This document shows, in pieces, positions 8,318 to 16,568 of a stretch of 23,755 bases of DNA (its first letter is position 1; each line of letters starts with the position of its first letter). Below the pieces are notes generated by a model. The model had not been told where the DNA came from and ran no database searches. It worked only from the letters and a program-made list of their open reading frames with translations. The translations under genes and the position numbers were made by a program. Source of the DNA: Multifurca ochricompacta (taxonomy: Eukaryota; Basidiomycota; Agaricomycetes; Russulales; Russulaceae); contig WTXG01000431.1 of assembly GCA_022496185.1 (NCBI GenBank), positions 1 to 23,755 of the forward strand, given 5' to 3'.

Positions 8318-9511
8318 CTAGAAACGCGCACCGTCGTCGTCCTGGACCAAGTCCACATAATCGTCCGCCAAATTCCGATCCTCCACAGTGTAAGCTTCTT
8401 CCGCCGCGCATTGGTGTGTGCGCAAAAACCCGTATGGGCCACGTCGTCCACATTGGCGACACAGGTCGTAGACCGGGCAATCGAGCTCACGATGTCCTGC
8501 ATTATGTCGTAGGCATTTTCCGCACCAACCTGAGGGATTGACAATGGTGGGAGCGACACCCAGACGCCGAAATATGCAGAATCGACTCCAATGTAGGTTG
8601 CTCCGGCAGTGACGACACCATTTGCGGTTGAGCGGACAATTCCAGCTAATGTGATACTTGCTGTCACATCGCCAGCAAGTCTCTCCACGGGGGTTTTCGT
8701 GCATACGTGGCATCTCGAATCGGTTCAGCAACAGTTGTGGCGCCGCTCCTAATGATCGTGGGGGAAGGGGTCGTGCGTAGGTGTCTGCGTACCTTTCAGC
8801 TATTGTCTGGTACGCGTCCCCTTTCTCCAGTCGCTTCCGAATCTCCGTCAGCTCCTGCTCCACTTGGAACATCCCCCTCGTAAGCCTTGTCATTTGTTTT
8901 GCATATTCTTTATATTGGGTGTTGAGCGTGGTACGTAGCGTAAGGGTTTTCCGCAGCCTCATGACTTCAGCTTTGAGGCGTGGAAGTCGCATGTCGTTCA
9001 TCACTTCGTCGATTGCGAAAGCTCGGGGGTCGTCAGCTGCAAGGTGTCCCAACTGTTCGTCACTCATCGTGTGGTGAAGACGGCCTGTATACCGTTCTTC
9101 CAAATAAACCGGGGCCCCATAGACAGGCCCGTCCTTCCTCATACATCCCGCAACATCCATCCCTCCGTTGGTATAGAATATGTACTTTGCTATGGCCTTT
9201 TCTCCGTCAGCCATGGTGATTTCGAGAGGGAAGTACATCGATGAGTTGGGGTTATTGGCAAAGAACGGGAACTCGGGGACTTCGTCATCTTGTTCCATGC
9301 CAATGAGGTCGTTGGGGTGGGGTTCTTCGGCATGAGTGAAGTCGTCGTCGGGATTAGGTGACTGGTTCTTGACTCGTTCTTCCGCAGCCTCGTAGTCAAT
9401 AGGAGAGGAAGGGCGAGTAGAAGGGTGAGCGGAGGGAAAAGCCTCTACCACCACATGAGTGGCAGCGAAGGCGTCGACAGCGGCAGAGGCAGCGATGAAG
9501 GAGGAAGACAT
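8318..9511 (-). CDS. Extra ORF of element B: 397-aa protein with coiled coil and four zinc-knuckle-like motifs
   Basis: An uninterrupted ORF lies between the pol stop and the polypurine tract, in the sense strand of the element. I chose the ATG at 9511 (MSSSFIAA), 71 nt after the pol stop. The frame is open upstream to about 9673, overlapping the chromodomain end in the -1 frame. Residues 40-85 are acidic; 175-235 are charged and helical, likely a coiled coil. Then come two exact retroviral-type knuckles, Cx2Cx4Hx4C at C279-C292 and C299-C312. A Cx2Cx6Hx4C motif follows at C330-C345 and a Cx2Cx11HxC motif at C351-C368. The tail is acidic. It has no signal peptide or membrane segment, so it is not env-like. 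The knuckles suggest nucleic-acid binding, perhaps a nucleocapsid or regulatory role. The function is unknown. Confidence 0.8.
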   Translation of the reverse strand: MSSSFIAASAAVDAFAATHVVVEAFPSAHPSTRPSSPIDYEAAEERVKNQSPNPDDDFTHAEEPHPNDLIGMEQDDEVPEFPFFANNPNSSMYFPLEITMADGEKAIAKYIFYTNGGMDVAGCMRKDGPVYGAPVYLEERYTGRLHHTMSDEQLGHLAADDPRAFAIDEVMNDMRLPRLKAEVMRLRKTLTLRTTLNTQYKEYAKQMTRLTRGMFQVEQELTEIRKRLEKGDAYQTIAERYADTYARPLPPRSLGAAPQLLLNRFEMPRMHENPRGETCWRCDSKYHISWNCPLNRKWCRHCRSNLHWSRFCIFRRLGVAPTIVNPSGWCGKCLRHNAGHRELDCPVYDLCRQCGRRGPYGFLRTHQCAAEEAYTVEDRNLADDYVDLVQDDDGARF

Positions 9512-9582
9512 ATCAGTTGTGGTTAGGACGTTGCTAGTGAAGCGTTGTTCTGGGGAAAAGATGTCGGGAGTCTGTCCTCCTT

Positions 9583-12500
9583 TTAATTGTTCTTGGGCGC
9601 TTGGGGGTGTCGTAAGTGGAACTCTGAGATAAGAATCGGAGCAGAGATATCCCCGGCTGGTTCCCACGAACTGTCAGAGTCTGGGAATCCCTTCCACTTG
9701 ATCAGGTAGTACAGTTTGCGCCCTCGGCCTTGTCGCTTAGAGTCTAAAATGCGCTCCACTTCCCATTCTTCTTCGCCATTGATAAGGTCAGGCGGGGGTC
9801 TCGGGAAGTTTTCTCCGTGAATGGAGGTCTCCTTGTAAGGGGTTAGAAGCTTAGCGTGGAAGACCGGGTGGATCTTCCATTTCGGCGGCAGCTGCAGTTC
9901 ATAGGATACGTCCGACAGCTTCCTTGTGATCTGGAAGGGTCCGTGACGTCGGGGCGCTAGCTTGGCTGTGGGGTGTGACGTGTGAATGTTCCTGCCCTCG
10001 AGCCATACCCAGTCATTGGTCTGATAAGGTGTGAAAGTGCTTGGCTGTGCTGCCAGAAGCTGTTGTGCCTTTACCAGATTCTGATTGGCCGATTGTCGCA
10101 GCTCTTCCCATTGGCTTATCCGTTGGGTTACGGAAGGGACTTGAGTGGGCTTATCTATCCACGTGGTGCGCGGGGTCCAGCCCATGATAAGGGAGAAGGG
10201 GGTGGTCTTCGTGGTGCCATTGGGCCATGAGTTGTGAGCAAACTCCGCAGTTGATAGCCATTTTGCCCAGTCGTCCTGTCTGCTGTTGCACCAGAACCGA
10301 AGGTATTGTTCAAGCCATTGATTTGTCCGTTCGGACTGCCCGTCTGTCTGTGGATGGTAGGCTGTGGAGATGTTCTGCACGATGTCTAACGTTTTGCATA
10401 AGGCTCTCGCAAACGTTGACGTAAATCTGGTGTCGCGGTCAGATATGATCTTCTTGGGGAGTCCATAATGGCGGTATACGTGATCTAAGTATAGCTTTGC
10501 CACTTCTTCAGCTGTGATAGTCTCGTGACAGGGAATGAACAGGGCTGCTTTGGAGCAGTCGTGGTCGGTGATCGTAAGGATGGTGTCAAAGCCCTGTGAT
10601 TTGGGTAACTTGACAATAAAATCCATGGCAATAGTCTGAAAGGGGGTCGACGCGATGGGAGCGATGGGGTGTATTGGTGGGACTTTCGGGTGTGTGTTGA
10701 CCTTGTTGGCCTGACACGCTGCACATCCTTGCACATAACTTTCGACGTCTTTTTTCATGTTGGGCCACCAATAGTCTCTTTTGGTCAGGGCGTAGGTGTT
10801 GTGGATACCAGGGTGTCCTGCAGAGGGAAGGTCGTGGTGAAAATGGATCACCCCCCTCTTAATGTTGTCGCCACCGGTGACAACCAGTCGATCGCCGTCT
10901 TTCCACCAAAGGCCGTTGACTTTTTTCAAATTGTGTGCATCGGCCCATGAATGGCATAGTTCTTGGTTCATATTTTGGGAAATCTGTGCCCATAGGTCCA
11001 TGTCATGGAGGCTGACCACTGCAGCCTTCGCAAACACTTCTTCTGGGAGGACAGTGATGTCATTATTGTCGTCCTCGCCTGTGTGCATATCTGGTCTGCG
11101 TGACAGTGCATCCGCTCTAGCATTCTGGCTTCCGGCAATGTGTTTCAGGGTGAAGTTATACTCTTCTAACTCCAGAACCTCTCGTGCCACACGTCGACTG
11201 ATTTTGTGGGGTTCCTTCCAGTACAATAGGTTGGAATGGTCGGTGTGGATGATGGTCTTATGTGGGGTCCCGGCCAGGTAAGGTCGCCAGTGTCGCAATG
11301 CCTTGACTATGGCTAAGAGCTCTCTGTCCCAGATGTCATAATTCCTCTCTGCTGGGGAGAAGGTCTCGGAATAGTATGCCACCGGGTGAAGCACTTGTGC
11401 GGTATCTCTCTGGTATAATACTGCCCCATTCGCAAAGTGTGAGGCATCTACTTCCAATTCGAAGGGACGATGCAGGTCTGGTTGGATGAGTACAGGCTCG
11501 GAGCCGATCAGGTCTCTGATCTGTTCAAATGCCTGTTGTTGTGCTGAACTCCAATGCCATGGCACGTCCTTTTTCAAAAGATCGTTCAGTGGTCGTGCGA
11601 TGCCTGAGAATCCTTTGACAAAGCGTCGGTAGAAGTTACAAAATCCAATGAACGATTGGACGTCCTTGACACAGGTCGGCACTGGCCACTCCCGGATCCC
11701 CTGTACTTTAACAGGATCCATGCGCACTTGTCCTCCTTCTAAGATGACTCCCAAGTACTCAACACTGCGTTGCTCGAAAGAGCATTTTGCGGGCTTGAGG
11801 TACAGGTCGTGTTCTTGGAGTATATCTAACACCTGATGTACACGGTCTCGGTGGTGGTCTAGGTTGTCTGGGGTGGCCACCAATATGTCGTCCATATAGA
11901 CCACTACTTCTCCAGTAAGAATGAGATCGCGGAAGATGTGGTTCATCATGGCTTGGAATGTCGCTGGTGAGTTCGTAAGGCCAAAGAACATAACATTTGG
12001 TTCGAACAATCCTTGATTTGTTTTGAATGCCGCTTTGCACTGATCTCCTTCCTTAATCCTGACGTTGTTGTACCCCCACCGCACGTCCATTTTTGAGAAG
12101 AGGGACTTGTCCCTCATGGTGTCTATGAGCTCGGAAATGAGCGGCAGGGGGTAGGCATTCTTCACCGTGTGAGCGTTAAGTCGTCAATAGTCCTGAACTG
12201 GACGCAGCTTGCCGTCCTTTTTCTTGATGAAGAAGAAGGGTGAGGCATACTGTGACTTGGATGGGCGGATGTATCCCTTCGCCAAATGTTCTTTGAGGAA
12301 TTCTGTCAATGCCACCTGCTCGGACTGGGATAGTGGATAAATTTTGCAGTCGATTGCTGCCGGCGTATCGGGGAGCAGGTCTATGGCATGATCCCAGGGT
12401 CGAGAGGGTGGGAATCGCTGTGACTCTTCTTCTGAGAACACCTTCCAATGTCGGTGATAGGTGTGCGGTACTATGTCGTCATAAGTTTTCTCTGCCTGCC

Positions 12501-13053
12501 CCTGTATTGCTTTCTGGGCCAATTCTGAAGCCTTTGTGGCATAACAGCGACCTAGGTCTTCTTTGCCAGCATCTGCATCCTTTGTCACCCCGTGTCTGAT
12601 CGCATAATCGTAGCCTCTCGACGTAACGATGGTGGGGTATGAATCCTTATCCATTGTTGCATCGGCCCAATTGATCCTGGGTTCGAATGCAGCAAGCCAT
12701 GGATATCCCAAAATGAGGTCTTCGTCCCTAAGTCGGTGATCAGAAAGCGAATGACTTTTGTTATTTCCCCGACTTGGACATTTAGGTCGGTGTAGTGTGT
12801 GATCTTTCCAGCACGATTGGCGTTCCGTCAATATTCCAGATATTTTTTCTTGGGGAAGAGCCTGCTTCCCTAGTCCCAAAGTTTTGATCATTCTTGGACT
12901 GATAAAGTTATCCGTGGCTCCAGAGTCCACTAAGATGTCTCGATCGGCCGTCCTCTGTGTAGTCTCGAAATGAACTGGTATTTTTAATGATTTGAATCGA
13001 CTAGTATACACAGAGGTACATGGAGTGCTCTGCCCAGGCCGATGGGGTAGAGC
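9583..13053 (-). CDS. pol polyprotein of element B (protease, RT, RNase H, integrase, chromodomain)
   Basis: The frame runs from just after gag to 9583 with one TGA (12184-12186) in RT. The retropepsin motif DSGAT lies near 12930. The protease-RT linker (about 12865-12716) is out of frame because of three single-base losses. RT has KMDVRWGYNN, FGLTNSPATF and YMDD (11887-11898). Counting from the Met at 12165, the RNase H catalytic set is D240, E282, D309 and D352. Integrase has a zinc-binding H444/H451/C481/C484 set and D515, D576, E612 (35 residues between the last two), then a GPF module near 741-745. A chromodomain at 801-840 (VERILDS, YLIKWKGF, SSWEP) would bind modified chromatin and target integration. 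All catalytic residues are present. The annotated copy as written is not translatable without correction or readthrough. Confidence 0.93.
12184..12186 (-). other. In-frame TGA inside reverse transcriptase, shared with element A
   Basis: The codon after QDY and before RLN is TGA, where the family consensus has an Arg or Lys-type residue. The same frame continues unbroken on both sides. Element A also has TGA at the equivalent codon (about 1732). CGA to TGA is a CpG transition. Confidence 0.8.
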
Positions 13054-13056
13054 TTA

Positions 13057-14564
13057 TCAAAAATCCTTCTTTGCGAATGCCTTTTCCACAAGGATGGCTC
13101 GCACTTCCTCACTCTCCTTCATCATGTTTGCCCATATGTCCTGGGCCTTTTCTTCCTTAGTCCGCTTGTCTACAGCCGGTGGGTTATTGTTGACGGGGGC
13201 TGTTGGCATCGCGTTTGCTCCGCAACCCGTACTCCCTTCTTCGGACAGTCTCGGGACATATGCCCCTGTCCTTTACAGCGAAAACACCTTCCTTCCTTCA
13301 TCAGTGTCTGCCGTTCGTCTTCTGTGAGTGTGGCTCTTGCCCTGACTCTGTCGGCTGAGGTATCCATAGCATTGGGATCCCTCTGAGTAGTGTGCGCTGG
13401 TTTGACTCCAAACGCGGCCTTCCACTGTTCTCGAGTTTTTCCTTTCTTGGTGTCGACTCCAAATCGTGTTTGGAAGTCGAGGTAGTCCTGCTGCTGTCGT
13501 CGAGCAGCATCAACCCATTCGTCCCAGTCATGAGGGTGATGGAACTGAATGATGTTTTTGACAAGCGGGTTCGGCAGTCCTTGGGAGAAAAGGTCCAAGG
13601 TTGCTTCTTCATCTGTATCATAGCCGCTCGGTTTGCCAGGCTTCGGAATTTGCCACGTAGGCGTCAAGTTCTCCTTTTTCCATTTCAGGGACTTTAATTC
13701 CCTGGCTGCTTTCTGTTTTGCCTGTCCATCAGTGAAGGCGTCTTTGAATCTCTGAGCTATGGTCTCCCAGAGGCCTTCACTGGTAGTACGGCGGCCACTC
13801 TCTACCTGCTCATTCAACCACTCGAGCTGTTCCATGGTCCAATCGTCGACGGCGTCACCCCTGATGAGGGAGAGAAAGAGGTTGGCGCGCTGGAAGGGGT
13901 TGACGATTTGGGCCACATCATGATTGAAGTTTTTAAATGTGGTGAACTCCAACATGAACTTCTTACTCTGGGAGCGATCTCCCGTGAAGGTCTGGGGCAA
14001 GATTCCCGACAGACGTCCCGATGGAGGAGGGATGTTCGGGACAACCGGGGGCGGGGGAGGAGGAGGGGCGGGATCGGGGAGTTGGGCAGCGATGGTGGAC
14101 ATTTCTGGTAAAATGGGGTAACGGTATCTGCGGATTGTATGATATCTGGGGGGTTGTCAAAGCAGGGGCTCTGATCGTGACAACTGTGGTGCAACCAGGG
14201 GTGTAGACGATGCTAATACTGGTGCGTCTTCACTATTCTCTTCGACGTATTCTTCTGGTTCTGAGTCGGTGATGATCGCGGGCGGGTTCTCTCTCCACGG
14301 TCCGAGACCGAATTCTGGTGGAGCGGGAGCTGTAGTAACCCACGAATGTCTGCTATCCGAGTATCGGATACGATACCAAACTCTCTTTTCGTCGTCGTAC
14401 TCTACCGGTTGGTATCTTCCGTCGTGATAGACGTAGTATCCAAACTCGGTTTCAAAGTCTTTCCAGACGGCAGAGCCAAGTGTCTGTTGTGAAAGATTAT
14501 TCTCGTCTCTGCGTTCGATGAGCTCTTCTTTGAACAGGGTCTGACTGCGGCTAGATGAAGCCAC
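13057..14564 (-). pseudogene. gag of element B (frameshifted as written)
   Basis: Gag starts at 14564 with MASSSRSQ and ends at TGA-TAA (13054-13059) after Lys-Asp-Phe. An N-terminal tyrosine-rich region and an acidic/proline-rich linker lead to the retrotransposon gag domain (about 14010-13640, with GDAVDDWT and SEGLWETIA). One zinc knuckle follows, CFRCKGQGHMSRDC (Cx2Cx4Hx4C, near 13280), and then a charged helical tail. Relative to element A it lacks three single bases between 14210 and 14100, three between 13690 and 13620, and apparently two at the gag/pol junction. The protein forms the virus-like particle and binds the genomic RNA. With LTRs 99.5% alike, so many one-base losses are unlikely to be natural decay. 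Confidence 0.88.
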
Positions 14565-14573
14565 GTTGGGAGG

Positions 14574-14584
14574 AGACTCGACTT
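14574..14584 (-). other. Self-primer-type primer binding site of element B
   Basis: Plus-strand AGACTCGACTT lies 2 nt inside the 5' LTR and is the exact complement of the LTR segment AAGTCGAGTCT at 14812-14822. Predicted transcript nucleotides 1-11 would pair with nucleotides 239-249. Element A has the same arrangement. Confidence 0.75.
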
Positions 14585-14586
14585 GA

Positions 14587-15175
14587 TGTTACGTCCGGTG
14601 CGGGACGTTCCACACGACTTGTGTGACAGCGTTCGTTCGTTATCAGGTAAAAGACCAATAAGGTCCTTTGGAGTTCGTTATGAAAGAGTCAGAGTCAAAG
14701 AGGCTGTACTCTAAGACAATGTTGAGTGGAAAGTACCAGAAGTACTTGATGAGAGGGTCGAGTCAGAGCTTTCAAAGGGAAGTCCAGAAGACAAGCACCG
14801 ATGTATTCAATAAGTCGAGTCTGAGGTCTACAAGGTAGTTACAGTGGACTTATATACGTAATTCAGTGGGCGTCTATGAGATAAGAACACGGAGTCAAGT
14901 GGGTCCGAATATCCGAAAGCGGAGGGCGTAAAGCCTGGCTTCTGATAGGGAACTAAGTAAGTGTCCGATCATAAGATAAGAGGATACGAGATAAGAAGGG
15001 CAAACATAGGTAAACAGTGTATATACAAGTCCAAACAACAGTCACGGGGATGGGAGCAGTGCATGTGAGGGATCCCACGAAGGAGACGTGATGAGGAAGT
15101 GTAAAGTCGGTGGGCGAGTAGGATCTCTGTTGGGAAGGGTAAAGAAAATAGGGCTACTGGGCCCTGTTCGTAACA
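14587..15175 (-). repeat. 5' LTR of element B
   Basis: 589 bp with TGTTACG/CGTAACA ends, followed by the duplication ATAAT. By the predicted start at 14822, U3 is about 353 bp (15175-14823) and R plus U5 about 236 bp (14822-14587). Confidence 0.97.
14812..14856 (-). promoter_or_regulatory. LTR promoter of element B: TATA box and predicted transcript start
   Basis: TATATAAG on the minus strand (14849-14856) lies 34 nt upstream of the A at 14822, which begins AGACTCGACTT (14812-14822). The spacing and both motifs are conserved in element A, although the LTRs have diverged elsewhere. Confidence 0.68.
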
Positions 15176-15470
15176 ATAATAAAACAACAATAGAATAATG
15201 AATTATCTTAATCTTATGAATATAAAACAGGAATCTTTGAAGGATCCTGAGTAGCCACAAATGAACGCGTTGTGCATCTCCTTGACTGGGATGGCCCGGG
15301 CCGGTTATCCGAAATGCGCGATGCAAGCAAAAAACTTGCACGCGTTTACACAGGTAACCTGCAGGTGACCCGCGGGTAACCTGCGGGTTACCCGTACCTG
15401 TCGCTACGGGTACGGGTACGGGTACCAATGAAGATACCCGGGGGTTACCCCTGCTATTCACTAGTACTGG
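15176..15470 (+). repeat. Repeat R2, copy 2, with GGGTAC-rich middle
   Basis: It matches copy 1 (about 7310-7547) in direct orientation and adds about 70 bp rich in GGTAACCTGC, GGGTTACCC and three tandem CGGGTA units. TGCAAG and CTTGCA near 15330 can pair around a loop of A residues. Element B inserted at or near its left edge. There is no coding content. The stretch 15471-15519 shows nothing further. Confidence 0.78.
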
Positions 15471-15519
15471 GGAGAATGAAGAAAAGAGGGCTACTCGGTG
15501 GAGGTTGTAACAAATGGAC

Positions 15520-15780
15520 ACTGATAGATACATGTGGCCATTGTTTGAGTAATACAAATTAATGATTTGATTATAGAGTGATCTAAAGTAGTCTAGTATG
15601 TATTTTAGATGATGCCAGACTGGCAGAAATGATTACGCGTTAGTAAACAAGATGTGTCAGGGTACTTAAAAGAGTAAGCCACTGATAATTACTTAGATTT
15701 ACATTGCACACTCGATCGGTTTTGGTATTTCGTAGGATAGTACTAGAACATATTTAAAGACACCCTGTAGCACGCTGCAG
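15520..15780 (+). repeat. Repeat R1, copy 2 (diverged, outer part)
   Basis: It aligns as an inverted match with about 6400-6140 through blocks such as AAAGTAGTCTAG, GCCAGACYGGCAGAA, CACTGATAA and CCTGTAGCA. It is more diverged than copy 3 and stops before the CpG-rich end. Confidence 0.7.
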
Positions 15781-15785
15781 ACCCC

Positions 15786-15868
15786 ATCTTGTCCTCTTGG
15801 GGCTGTAGGTGCGCTTTATATCTGTATTTACTCAGGCCCAGCTGATCTTGTCCTCTTGGGGCTGTAGG
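15786..15868 (+). repeat. 24-bp direct repeat in an otherwise unexplained 285-bp stretch
   Basis: The 24-mer starting ATCTTGTCCTCTTGGGG occurs at 15786-15809 and again at 15845-15868, 59 bp apart and identical. The surrounding region (15781-16065) lies between two R1 copies and has no gene, RNA or transposon signature that I recognise. Confidence 0.75.
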
Positions 15869-16065
15869 CTCTTAGCAAAGTTCAATATAGGTCTATTCTT
15901 GCTGCATAAGCAAGGCAGAGTCCTCTGACTGCTTCAAGCCTTATGCATGCATTAATCTCCGCATTCTGGGCAGCTTTCCGACTAGGATATTTTCACCTCT
16001 GAGTTACCACGATCTCTACATCTTATCTAATCTTACATAGCAAGCGTGGGATAGAAGCACCCATT

Positions 16066-16381
16066 ACAGTGGATCACTGATAACACTTTTATTTTACATC
16101 ACACTGTTGATCTGCTTTGATATTTCATAGGATAACACTAGAATAAATTTACAGAAACCCTGTAGCATACATCAAATTAAATCTTGTCATTTGTTTGCTA
16201 CAGATGTATTTTATCATTACATTTCTGCTGATCTTGTCAATGACTGATGGCCACTTATACCTGCCAAACCTGCTGCATGGGTATGGGTTTCTGGTGGGTT
16301 GGGAGTTGTATACCTGTACCTGTACCCATCAAAACCCATGGCACTTACCCACATGGGTATGAAAACCCTTGCTGATCCCTA
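16066..16381 (+). repeat. Repeat R1, copy 3 (CpG sites lost)
   Basis: An inverted match to 6243-5928, ending sharply at CTGATCCCTA (16381). Over the last about 123 bp it differs from copy 1 only at 11 CpG sites, each changed to TpG or CpA. It ends 187 bp before the urease start codon, so it may overlap the promoter. Confidence 0.88.
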
Positions 16382-16568
16382 GTTCCATCCATTGCTGAGC
16401 TGAGTGTTGAGGAAGAGCTGAGCTACACCTTGCTTGTGTCAGTGTCAGAGTGTCGTGTCAGAAACTTTAATCTAAAAGTAGATGGATGTGGGAAATTTGA
16501 AGGTTTGAGGGAGAAGGTCTTGACAAACACTTTAGCTTGATAACCATAATCTTGCTCATAGGCCACTC

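Larger units (their letters stand above)
7697..15175 (-). mobile_element. Element B: complete Ty3/gypsy chromovirus with an extra 3' ORF
   Basis: A full-length LTR retrotransposon of 7479 bp on the minus strand, with perfect 5-bp duplications ATAAT at 7692-7696 and 15176-15180. The LTRs (14587-15175 and 7697-8286) differ by two substitutions and one indel, so insertion is recent. Gene order in sense direction is gag, pol with C-terminal chromodomain, then a separate zinc-knuckle ORF. Self-primer PBS and chromodomain together point to the Tf1/sushi-like chromoviruses; this placement is inference. About eleven single-base losses relative to element A interrupt gag-pol, and RT has one TGA. It lies in a cluster of other elements next to repeat R2. 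Confidence 0.96.

Noticed and set aside
8287..8688. 133-aa minus-strand frame with Cys residues
   Set aside because: It is a shadow of the zinc-knuckle ORF in another frame and does not keep the Cys/His spacing.
8318..9511. Envelope protein in the extra ORF of element B
   Set aside because: The position is env-like, but there is no signal peptide, transmembrane segment or furin-like site; the zinc knuckles point to nucleic-acid binding.
14570..14586. Conventional tRNA primer binding site
   Set aside because: No TGG start or match to a known tRNA 3' end follows the LTR, whereas an 11-nt match to the LTR's own predicted transcript start exists in both elements.
15042..15557. 171-aa open frame on the minus strand
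   Set aside because: It overlaps the 5' LTR of element B and repeat R2; its repeated VPVPVA-type segment is the GGGTAC repeat read as protein. No family resemblance.
16066..16381. Helitron end (CTAG after a short hairpin)
   Set aside because: CTAG occurs at the R1 end, but the last G is not shared with the other copy, and no TC start or Rep/helicase remnant is visible.
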